Assembly (NCBI GenBank): GCA_963771005.1
Contig: CAVYRO010000008.1
Coordinates: 248,001 to 312,000, forward strand
DNA: 64,000 nucleotides
Reading direction: 5' to 3'
From: DASQZK01 sp963771005
GTDB lineage: Bacteria > Bacteroidota > Bacteroidia > Bacteroidales > GCA-2748055
The position numbers and the translations under genes were made by a program. This document shows positions 36,725-44,694 of this stretch, in pieces (the first letter of the stretch is position 1; each line of letters opens with the position of its first letter). The notes below the pieces were generated by a model that was not told the origin of the DNA, did not search any database, and was given only the letters and a program-made list of their open reading frames with translations.

Positions 36725-37560
36725 ATTCAGCTTCTTCTGAAGAAAATATTGTTGTGAATTATGTAGTTACCTTCGGGAGGGGGGATTGTTTGATGTTGTT
36801 TGAAATGGTTTGATATGGTTTCAGGTGGTTTGAGGATGGTTTGAGATGGTTTGAAATGGTTTGAAATGGTTTGAAATTGTTTGAAATTGTTTGAAATTGT
36901 TTGAGAGAAGAGGAACACGGATTGAAACGGATTTTAACGGCTGATCGCGGATTCAATGGTCTCAGATGGTTTGAAATGGTTTGAAGTGGTTTCAGGTTGT
37001 TTGAGGATGGTTTGACAGAAGAGGAACGGATTTAATCGTTTCAGGTTATTCGTTTTAGAAGATCCTTTTCCCCGGAGGGGATTCATTGTATTAGCCACGG
37101 TTACGCCCGTGGTAAGGAGGACGCACGCATCGAAACCCCGGCGGGGTTAAATAATTATGTTTCAGATGGTTTGAACTCCATTCACCAAATCACCAAATCA
37201 ACAAATCACCAAATTCTTCAGGGAGTTTCACCACAGATTTCACAGATTATCACAGAAAAAATGGTTTGATGTTGTTTGAAATGGTTTGAAATTGTTTGAA
37301 ATGGTTATGGATGGTTTCAACTTCATTCACCAAATCAACAAATCACCAAATTCTTCAGGGAGTTTCACCACAGATTTCACAGATTGTCACAGATCAAGAA
37401 AGATTATTTCAGGTGGTTCCAATTCCATTCACCAAATCACTAAAAAATCTTCATCCGTGATTATCCGCACAAATCCGTCAAATCCGTGTTCCTCTTCCTC
37501 TTCTTCTTCCTCTTCTTCTTCCTCTTCACCAAATCACCAAAACGGAAGCCGGACTTATTG
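36725..37560. repeat. Short-period repeat tract with 10-bp GGTTTGAAAT arrays
   Basis: A 1-kb gap (36582-37627) without a gene. It holds 10-bp units (GATGGTTTGA/AATGGTTTGA) at 36780-36905, a GAGGAACACGGATT segment, a second 10-bp array, a 205-bp composite (listed separately), a CACAGATTTCACAGATT module at 37349-37394, CACCAAAT octamers, ATCCGTCAAATCCGTGTTCC and a CTTCTTCCTCTT run at 37490-37530. Unit orientation is opposite to the tract at 18756-19100. The reading frames here (for example a Ser-rich one) are low-complexity artefacts. Confidence 0.85.
37055..37262 (+). repeat. Composite repeat A: three-hairpin REP-like unit plus octamers plus CACAGATTT module
   Basis: The REP-like part (37061-37150) contains three GC-rich hairpins: CCCCGGAGGGG, CCACGGTTACGCCCGTGG and AACCCCGGCGGGGTT, with GGAGGACGCAC between. 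It continues through TTTCAGATGGTTTGAACTCC, CACCAAAT octamers and AGGGAGTTTCACCACAG. An equivalent block in reverse orientation lies at 42093-42297. Confidence 0.8.
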
Positions 37561-37627
37561 ATTAAAAGGATCATTTCCTTATCTTCGTTGAAAATAACAC
37601 GCTATACCTGAAACATCCTGCTTAAAC

Positions 37628-39457
37628 ATGAAGAAAATCCTGTCTTTTTCCCTCATCTTTTCCCTGCTGTCCTTTTCCTGCAGGCGGGAAGACACAGTCA
37701 CCGTTAATGGTGAAATGATGGTCTGGCATACGGTTACACTCGAAATCAGGGGGCCCGTGACTTCCGAGATGGGCGATCCGAACCCCTTCCTGGATTATCG
37801 TCTTTCGGCCCGCTTCACCCATGACGGAACGACATTCGATGTCCCCGGATTCTATGCCGCCGACGGAGATGCTGCCGGGAGCGGGAGTACAGAAGGCAAT
37901 ACCTGGCTCGTCCGTTTTTCACCGGATGCACCCGGAACCTGGTCGTATACAGTTTCTTTCCGGGAAGGTCCCGGTCTTGCCGTTTCCGGTGACACCTCAG
38001 CAGGCAAACCACTGCAAGCTGACAGTACGGGCGGAACATTTGAAATCGTCCCATCAGATAAGAAGGGCGATGATTTCCGAGCACGGGGCAGGCTTTCCCT
38101 GACCGATGGCCATTACCTCAGATTTTCTGGAAATGGTGAATATTTTCTGAAAGGCGGGGCCGACAGCCCGGAAAATTTCCTGGGATACAGGGATTTTGAC
38201 GGAACGCTATACGGAGGCAACCGCGAGAACCGGAAGGGCGAAAGTGCACCGAACCTGGGACTCCATGCCTATGAGGCACATAAAGGAGACTGGCATCCCG
38301 GTGATCCCTCATGGATGGACGGCAAGGGTAAAGGCATCATAGGAGGCCTTAATTACCTGGCATCCAAGGGTGTAAATTCCATGTATTTTCTAACCCTGAA
38401 CATACTGGGAGACGGGGATGATGTATGGCCTTATAACCGCAGGGATGAACGGTACCGGTTCGACTGTTCCAAGCTGGACCAGTGGGAAAAAGTATTCTCC
38501 CATATGGACAGCCTGGGGATCATGATGCATGTGGTTTTACAGGAGACCGAGAACGAATGTCTTCTCGACGCCGGTTACCTCGACGTCCAGAGAAAGCTGT
38601 ATCTCCGCGAACTGGTGGCAAGATTCGCTCACCATCCCGCACTTGTCTGGAACCTTGGCGAAGAACACGGCCCGCAAAACTGGACACCCTACGGACAAAC
38701 TGTCAACGATACGAAAAAAATGGCTTCCTTCCTGCGCCAGGCTGACCCCTATAACCACCCCATCGTCATCCATACCCATTCTTCAGATCCCGCACGTTCG
38801 GAACTGATAAGCCCCTACCTTGGCTTTCCGGATATGGACGGACCCTCAATCCAGGTAGGAAATCCGGCAGATACACATGCCCAGACACTGAAATGGCTCA
38901 GACTTTCGTCAGATTCCGGGCATAACTGGATCGTTTGCCTGGATGAGACCGGGCCGGCCGGAAAAGGCGTCCTTCCCGATGATGTCGATCCCGGGCATGA
39001 TACAATAAGAAACGATATACTCTGGGGAAATCTGATGGCCGGGGGCGGCGGTGTGGAATGGTATTTCGGGTACCAATACCATGACAACGATCTCAACTGC
39101 GAAAACTGGCGTTCAAGAGATCATCTATGGGATCAGACAAAATATGCACTGGACTTCTTCAAAAATTATCTTCCTTTTAATGAAATGAAGAATGCCGATG
39201 AACTGACCGGGCAAGGTTACTGTTTCGCAAAGCAGGGCGAGATTTATGTGCTTTACCTTCCCTCCGGCGGCAATGGGACGATTGATCTGAGCAATTCAAC
39301 AGGACAGTATACTATATCCTGGTTCGATCCCCGGCACGGGGGCGAACTGCAAAAAGGAAGCATCGAAAAAGTGAACGGCGGCAGGACTGTTTCTACGGGT
39401 TATGCACCAGCGGATAGGGAGAGCGATTGGGTATGCCTGATGCGAAGAATTTGGTGA
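37628..39457 (+). CDS. DUF5060 / TIM-barrel glycoside hydrolase-like lipoprotein
   Basis: A putative secreted glycosidase. The leader MKKILSFSLIFSLLSFSC is a lipoprotein signal. An N-terminal DUF5060-type Ig-like domain (about 30-115: HTVTLEIRGP, DYRLSARFTHDG, FSPDAPGTWSYTVSF) precedes a TIM-barrel-like domain (about 145-520) with HYLRFSGNGEYFLKGGADSP, a possible acid/base in VVLQETENECL and WNLGEEHGPQNW, and a possible nucleophile in CLDETGPAG. A C-terminal beta domain resembles the putative collagen-binding domain (SNSTGQYTISWFDPRHGG). The substrate is not known. The stop codon (TGG TGA) is supplied by the GGTGATTT repeat that begins there. Confidence 0.82.
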   Translation: MKKILSFSLIFSLLSFSCRREDTVTVNGEMMVWHTVTLEIRGPVTSEMGDPNPFLDYRLSARFTHDGTTFDVPGFYAADGDAAGSGSTEGNTWLVRFSPDAPGTWSYTVSFREGPGLAVSGDTSAGKPLQADSTGGTFEIVPSDKKGDDFRARGRLSLTDGHYLRFSGNGEYFLKGGADSPENFLGYRDFDGTLYGGNRENRKGESAPNLGLHAYEAHKGDWHPGDPSWMDGKGKGIIGGLNYLASKGVNSMYFLTLNILGDGDDVWPYNRRDERYRFDCSKLDQWEKVFSHMDSLGIMMHVVLQETENECLLDAGYLDVQRKLYLRELVARFAHHPALVWNLGEEHGPQNWTPYGQTVNDTKKMASFLRQADPYNHPIVIHTHSSDPARSELISPYLGFPDMDGPSIQVGNPADTHAQTLKWLRLSSDSGHNWIVCLDETGPAGKGVLPDDVDPGHDTIRNDILWGNLMAGGGGVEWYFGYQYHDNDLNCENWRSRDHLWDQTKYALDFFKNYLPFNEMKNADELTGQGYCFAKQGEIYVLYLPSGGNGTIDLSNSTGQYTISWFDPRHGGELQKGSIEKVNGGRTVSTGYAPADRESDWVCLMRRIW

Positions 39458-39785
39458 TTTGGTGATCTGGTGAAGTGGAAGAGGAAGAGGAACACGGATT
39501 TGGCGAATTTGAGCGGATTCCGATGGCTATCGGAACGGATGAAGATTATTTGGTGATTTGGTAAGTTGAAACAACTTCAAACAATCTGAAACATCTTTTT
39601 CTGTGATAATCTGTGTAATCTGTGGTAAACTCCCTGAAGAATTTGTTGATTTGTTGATTTGTTGATTTGTTGAATGGAGTTGAAACCATCTGTGATAATC
39701 TGTGAAATCTGTGGTGAATCTCCCTGAAACCATATCAAACCATATCAAACAATTCTCAAACAATCCTCAAACAATCCGCCCCACA
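39446..39785. repeat. Short-period repeat tract with two CTGTGATAATCTGTG modules
   Basis: No gene in 39458-39863. It begins within the last codons of the DUF5060 gene with GGTGATTT units, then an AGAGGAACACGGATTTGG segment, AAACAATCTG units, module copies at 39596-39644 and 39690-39728 separated by TTGATTTG octamers, and AAACCATATC/AAACAATTCTC units. The last 80 bp are A/T-rich and lead to the LeuC-LeuD gene. Confidence 0.85.
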
Positions 39786-39863
39786 ATTATGGAAATTCTT
39801 TAAAAAAACATCCCCACTCCCGTAAGAACACCGGAAGATTTTTCCAAATTTGTCATAAAAAAT

Positions 39864-41646
39864 ATGGGAAGGACATTTGCAGAGAATATCCTTGGTGCTT
39901 CCGCAGGAAGCCTTGTTTTCCGGAAACCTTCCATCGTACTTTCGCACGACAATACGGCAAGCATCCGGAAAACCTTCGAAAGGATGAACGGAACGAAGCC
40001 CGCGAGGCCGGATACCCTACTCATTGTCCTGGATCATAACGCTCCACCCACGAGCGCCAGGCTGGCCAATGATTATAAGGCGATCCGCAATTTCGCAGAT
40101 CAATACGGGATCACAAAATTCTACGATTCAGGGCGCGGCATCTGCCACCAGATCATGTCTTACCATGCCCGCCCCGGGATGATCATCACCGGCAGTGACA
40201 GCCATACTTGTACGGCCGGTGCCTTCAATGCATTGGCTGCCGGTGTCGATCGCACGGAAACAGCCGGCATATGGAAAAGCGGTGAGACCTGGTTCAGGGT
40301 GCCGGAAAGCATTAAAATCACCCTTCACGGAAGACTACGTGAAGGTGTTTACTCCAAGGATCTCTCCCTCTGGATCATCGGGATGCTTGGATCCGCCGGA
40401 GCCAACTATCTGTCGGTCGAATACCATGGCGATGGCGTCCGTTCCCTTAACATAGCTGACCGGATGACAATCGCCAACCTTGCCTCGGAAATGGGAGCAA
40501 AAAATGCTGTATTTCCCGCGGATGAAATCCTCTCCTCCTTTTATGGAAATGAAGCTATCGCTGGCGGTATCTGGGCAGATGAAGATGCTCAGTATGTCCG
40601 GGAATACACGCTTGATCTCAGGGATATCGTGCCGCTTGTCGCTGCCCCACATCACGTCGACAATATCAGGACCGTGGCTGAAGTCACAGGGAGTACCCGT
40701 GGAGGAAGGGATCATCGGTACCTGTACAAACGGCAGGATCGAAGATCTGCGGGTGGCTGCGGAAATTCTCAAAGGCCGTCAAACGGCACCCGGATTTCAG
40801 CTCCTGGTCATCCCGGCCTCACAGGAGATTTATCTCCAGGCGCTAAGGGAAGGGATCATAGATATCCTGGTCACGGCCGGGGCCATCATCCTCAGTTCGA
40901 GCTGCGGACCCTGCCTTGGTACCGGCCAGGGCATTCCGGCCGACGGCATCAATGTAATATCAACGGCAAACCGCAATTTTAAAGGCCGGATGGGTAATCC
41001 GAATGCCTCAATATATCTTGCTTCTCCGGCAACCGTCGCCTGGTCGGCCGTTTATGCCCGGATAACCGGACCACAGGTTGTTTCACCTGATGACAGGTTC
41101 CCCTTTAAGACCGGGCAATCCCCAACGGTAAATATTCCGGAAACTGAAAACCGCAGATCCGGGAATATCTGGAACTATTGTGATGCAGATAATCTGAACA
41201 CCGACCAGATGTTTGCCGGTAACCTCACCTACAATATACTGAGCAGCGATGCGGAAGCCATCCTTCCCCATTTGCTTGCCGGGTTTGACCCGGCATTTGC
41301 CGGGAAGGTCCGGCCGGGCGATATCCTCCTGGCAGGTGAAAACTTCGGCTGCGGCAGTTCACGGGAACATCCGGCAGTAGGTCTGGCTTATGCAGGGATC
41401 AGGGCCGTCATCGTCAAGTCGGTGAACCGGATATTTTACAGGTCGGCTATTAACCAGGGACTGCTTCTTCTCGTTCTCCCGGAAGTCGTTGAGACATGGA
41501 AATCCGGGGATGAAATCAAAATTGATACAACCAGGGGAATTGTGTATACCGGCGACAGGGTCTTCCGTTTCGAACCGCTTCCCGGTAAACTGAACGAAAT
41601 TCTGGAAATGAAGGGATTGGTAAACTGGATGAAGGAGGGGGGATGA
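39864..41646 (+). CDS. LeuC-LeuD-type fused hydro-lyase (aconitase superfamily), frameshifted (paralog 1)
   Basis: A [4Fe-4S] dehydratase of the 3-isopropylmalate/homoaconitate branch with large and small subunits fused. The first frame (39864 to about 40688) encodes MGRTFAENILGASAG, GITKFYDSGRGICHQ and ITGSDSHTCTAGAFNALAAG. At about 40689-40692, in a GGGA run, the frame changes by one base and continues as GVPVEEGIIGTCTNGRIEDL. Cluster ligands are Cys of GTCTNGR and the CGPC pair in SSSCGPCLGTGQ. The small-subunit part has NTDQMFAGNLTYNI and GENFGCGSSREHPAVG. A single extra G in a homopolymer may be an error; otherwise the gene is dead. It is related to, but clearly different from, the intact fusion at 44695-46518. 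The substrate is unknown. Confidence 0.8.
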
Positions 41647-41900
41647 ATATGGAACGCGAATGGAATAAGATGGTTTGAGGATGGTTTGAGGATTGTTTGA
41701 TATGGTTTGATATGGTTTGAGGTGGTTTGAAATGGTTTGAAATGGTTTCAGGTGTTTTGAACTCAATTCACCAAATAATCTTCATCCGTTCCGATAGCCA
41801 TCGGAATCCGCACAAATCCCGTCAAATCCGCGTTCTTCTTTCTCTTCACCAAATCACCAAATTCTTATCGAGGATGTATTATAATTTATAGCCTGATTTT

Positions 41901-41980
41901 TTGTAATGCGATACAATTTTTTGTCCAATTTATTGTATTGCGATACAATTTATTATGGAATTTATTGTATTGCGATACAA
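41901..41980. repeat. Three palindromic 16-bp sites at exact 32-bp spacing (locus 2)
   Basis: TTGTAATGCGATACAA (41901), TTGTATTGCGATACAA (41933) and TTGTATTGCGATACAA (41965). Spacers also share a trailing AATTTA. The layout is the same as at 2582-2661 although the spacers differ. Each site is a near-perfect dyad, TTGTAT-TGCG-ATACAA. It is not next to a gene start: it lies between the end of the LeuC-LeuD gene and the end of lpxA. Confidence 0.7.
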
Positions 41981-42092
41981 TTTTTATTGAAATTATAGGG
42001 AAAACTATCTTGAAATGAGGAATGGTTCGGCTAAGAATTTGTTGAGTTGTTGAGTTGTTGAGTTGTTGATTTGTTGATTTGGGTTGAAACCA

Positions 42093-42297
42093 TCTGTGAT
42101 AATCTGTGAAATCTGTGGTGAAACTCCCAGAAGAATTTGGTGATTTGTTGAGTTGTTGATTTGTTGAATGGAGTACAAACCACCTGAAACATAATTATTA
42201 AACCCCGGGGTTTCGGTGTGTGCGTCCTCCTTACCACGGGCGTAACCGTGGCTAATACAATGGATCCCCTCCGGGGAAAAGAATCTTTTAAGACGAA
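42093..42297 (-). repeat. Composite repeat B, inverted copy of 37055-37262
   Basis: Read on the minus strand it gives CTTTTCCCCGGAGGGGAT, the CCACGG/CCGTGG hairpin, GGAGGACGCAC, an AACCCCGGGGTTT hairpin, TTTCAGGTGGTTTG, octamers and GGGAGTTTCACCACAGATTT, in the same order as copy A with few differences. Confidence 0.8.
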
Positions 42298-42551
42298 CCA
42301 TCTCAAACCATATCAAACCATTTCAAACCATTTCAAACCATATCAAACCATTTCAAACAACCTCAAACAATCTTGAACTTTTTCTGTGATAATCTGTGAA
42401 ATCTGTGGTGAAACTCCCTGAAACCATCTCAAACCATTTCAAACAACCTCAAACCATCTTGAACTTTTTCTGTGATAATCTGTGAAATCTGTGGTGAAAC
42501 TCCCTGAAACCATCTCAAACCAATTCAAACCATCTCAAACAAATAATGGAT

Positions 42552-43358
42552 TCACTCCTCCTCTTCCCCGTTATCCCCGCATTTATACCCTTTGATAATT
42601 CCACGCTTGGAAGCCCTCACGAACCGGAGGATCTCATCCCTCTCAGCTCCGGGTTTGAAATTTTCTTCGATATGTTTCAGGGCCTCCGAAGTAATTTTTC
42701 CCGATTGAAATATCACCCGGTAAATCTCATGGATCTCGTGGATCTGCTCCTGTGTAAATCCGCGTCTTTTAAGCCCCACGGTGTTCAACCCGGCATAGGA
42801 TAACGGATCCCTGGCAGCCTTGATATAGGGGGGGACATCTTTCTGAACCTTACTTAGCCCGCTGGTGAAGGAATGAGCCCCGATGGAGCTGAACTGGTGG
42901 ATACCGCACAGCCCGCTGACGATCGCCCAGTCGTTGATGATGACTTCACCGGCCACACCGGTGCTGTTCCCGATAATGCAGTTATTCCCAATGATGCAGT
43001 CATGCCCTACATGTACATAAGCCATGAGAAGGCAGTTATTCCCTATCACTGTCTTCCCCCGGGAACTCGTGCCGCGGTTCACCGTTACACTTTCCCTGAT
43101 AGTGGTGTTGTCACCGATCTCTGCAGTCGTACTTTCACCTGCGAATTTCAGATCCTGGGGGATTCCTGAGATGACCGCCCCGGGAAAAATAAAGCAGTTC
43201 CTCCCGATCCTTGCACCCGGCATGATGGAAACATTCGGACCTATCCACGTCCCTTCACCAATCTCAACGTTTTCATCGATGAAAGTGAAAGGTCCTACAG
43301 TTACATTTTTGCCCAATATTGCATTAGGATGAATCACTGTATGCGATTGAATGCTCAT
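42552..43358 (-). CDS. lpxA: Acyl-ACP--UDP-N-acetylglucosamine O-acyltransferase
   Basis: The first enzyme of lipid A synthesis, cytoplasmic, adding a 3-hydroxyacyl chain to UDP-GlcNAc. The N-terminal left-handed beta-helix shows hexapeptide repeats (IHPNAILGKNVTVGPFTFID, VSIMPGARIGRNCFIF). LpxA-specific text is PQDLKFAGESTTAEIGDNTT, IRESVTVNRGT and LMAYVHVGHDCIIGNN, the last with the catalytic His region. The C-terminal helical domain includes GLNTVGLKRRGF. The start at 43358 (MSIQSHTVIHPNA) fits the family; an ATG at 43373 adds five residues. Length 268. It stands alone: lpxD and lpxC-fabZ, its usual partners, are not adjacent, and its 3' side borders repeats. It could be a second copy. Confidence 0.92.
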   Translation of the reverse strand: MSIQSHTVIHPNAILGKNVTVGPFTFIDENVEIGEGTWIGPNVSIMPGARIGRNCFIFPGAVISGIPQDLKFAGESTTAEIGDNTTIRESVTVNRGTSSRGKTVIGNNCLLMAYVHVGHDCIIGNNCIIGNSTGVAGEVIINDWAIVSGLCGIHQFSSIGAHSFTSGLSKVQKDVPPYIKAARDPLSYAGLNTVGLKRRGFTQEQIHEIHEIYRVIFQSGKITSEALKHIEENFKPGAERDEILRFVRASKRGIIKGYKCGDNGEEEE

Positions 43359-43373
43359 ATTGCGGTTTTTCAA

Positions 43374-43629
43374 AAGTTGAAATAAAAAAAATCATTCACC
43401 GGGGGAAATGAACCTGGAGAGAGGGAAGAAATATCCCCCTCGGATGACGGGCACAAAAATAATAATGTTTAAACAGGAATGTATGTTTATATCATGCCAT
43501 TTTTAAACCGCATTGATGAAAATATCATTAAACGGCTTATTACCTGTTATTTAGATGGTTAATAATCATAAAGTACCGGAATAATGATAAGTTCGTTGAT
43601 TGTCAGGGCAAGACTCCCGGGCCTGTCTC
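43374..43629. other. Intergenic region without recognised content
   Basis: 256 bp between lpxA and asnA, both minus strand. A/T-rich with AAATATCATTAAACGGC and no clear hairpin with T-run, repeat module or open frame. It probably holds the lpxA promoter. Confidence 0.4.
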
Positions 43630-44664
43630 TCAGATGAGAATGATTCCGCTTTTCTGGCAATGCGACACCATCTCACCAGGCCAGATGCTCGACTGGATTT
43701 CACCGATATGGGCCTTTCTAAGGAGGAACATGCAGAGTCTGGACTGACCAATGCCTCCACCGATTGCATCGGGAAGCTCATTATTAAGCAGCCTTCGGTG
43801 AAAAAGTAATCCCGACCTGTCCTCGCATCCCCTGATGATAAGCTGTTTTTTAAGAGCGTCCCTATCCACACGGATTCCCATGGATGAAAGCTCAAATGAC
43901 ATTTTCAGTATCGGGTTCCAGACGATAATATCACCGTTGAGACCCTGGTGTCCCTTTCCGGTTTCGGTGATCCAGTCGTCATAGTCGGGTGCACGTCCGT
44001 CATGAGGCTTGCCGTCATTGAGATTTCCCCCGATGCCTATGATAAATACGGCACCGAACTGTTCAGCCGCCTTGTTTTCGCGCTCGCGGGGCGGAAGATC
44101 GGGATACATCTCCAGGAGGTCTTCGGAATGGATAAACGTGATCTCTTCGGGAAGAACCGGTTCAATTTCTTCATAATATTCATAGATCTGGAATTCGGTC
44201 CTTTTGATCACATCATAGATTTTCACCACAATCGACTTTAGAAAATCGAGGTTCCGGTCTCCGGAATTGATGGTTTTCTCCCAGTCCCACTGGTCAACAT
44301 AAATGGAATGCAGGTTGTCCAGTTCCTCATCAGGTCTGAGGGCATTCATATCGGTATAGATTCCATAACCGGTCCGGATGTCGTAATCGCGAAGCATCAT
44401 CCGTTTCCACTTTGCCAGCGAATGTACTATTTCCGCCTGTTGATCGTCCATGTCCCTGATCTTAAACGAGACCGGACGCTCAATACCATTCAGATCATCA
44501 TTGATACCTGTTCCCCTTAAAACAAAGAGGGGAGCGGTAACCCTTCTAAGTCTGAGTTCGGATGAAAGTGAAATTTCAAAAGTGTCTTTAATGAGTTTTA
44601 TTGCTTTCTCCGTTTGTTTAAGATCGAGCTGGGGTTTATAACCTTCGGGAATAAATAATTTCAT
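43630..44664 (-). CDS. asnA: Aspartate--ammonia ligase (asparagine synthetase A)
   Basis: Makes asparagine from aspartate and free ammonia with ATP; cytosolic, class II aminoacyl-tRNA-synthetase-like fold. Family phrases include LRLRRVTAPLFVLRGTGIND, VHSLAKWKRMMLRDY, YTDMNALRPDEELDNLHSIY VDQWDWEK, and near the end SSMGIRVDRDALKKQL and GGGIGQSRLCMFLLRKAHIG. Length 344, typical of AsnA. It lies 30 bp downstream of the fused LeuC-LeuD-type gene on the same strand and is probably co-transcribed with it, although no pathway link is obvious. Confidence 0.95.
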   Translation of the reverse strand: MKLFIPEGYKPQLDLKQTEKAIKLIKDTFEISLSSELRLRRVTAPLFVLRGTGINDDLNGIERPVSFKIRDMDDQQAEIVHSLAKWKRMMLRDYDIRTGYGIYTDMNALRPDEELDNLHSIYVDQWDWEKTINSGDRNLDFLKSIVVKIYDVIKRTEFQIYEYYEEIEPVLPEEITFIHSEDLLEMYPDLPPRERENKAAEQFGAVFIIGIGGNLNDGKPHDGRAPDYDDWITETGKGHQGLNGDIIVWNPILKMSFELSSMGIRVDRDALKKQLIIRGCEDRSGLLFHRRLLNNELPDAIGGGIGQSRLCMFLLRKAHIGEIQSSIWPGEMVSHCQKSGIILI

Positions 44665-44694
44665 TTTGTTAATTTTAGGGTTGGTAAAAATCAG

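Larger units (their letters stand above)
41646..42545. repeat. Short-period repeat tract, 0.9 kb
   Basis: No gene between 41647 and 42551. The tract starts 20-30 bp after the stop with GATGGTTTGA decamers (41668-41755), then CGGAATCCGCACAAATCC segments, a 32-bp-period array (listed separately), GTTGAGTT octamers, CTGTGATAATCTGTG modules at 42093-42139, 42379-42421 and 42467-42507, and AAACCATYTC decamers to 42541, six bases from the lpxA stop codon. Confidence 0.85.

Noticed and set aside
36725..37560. Transcription terminators within the repeat tracts
   Set aside because: The arrays contain no G/C-rich hairpin followed by a T-run, apart from the REP-like hairpins, which lack the T-run.
37286..37561. 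Ser-rich 91-residue protein
   Set aside because: Produced by CTTCTTCCTCTT and octamer repeats, with no conservation signs.
40686..40695. Programmed ribosomal frameshift in LeuC-LeuD paralog 1
   Set aside because: No slippery heptamer, downstream hairpin or internal Shine-Dalgarno; a homopolymer error or mutation explains it better.
41901..41980. CRISPR array
   Set aside because: Repeats are 16 bp with 16-bp A/T-rich spacers, only three units, and there are no cas genes.
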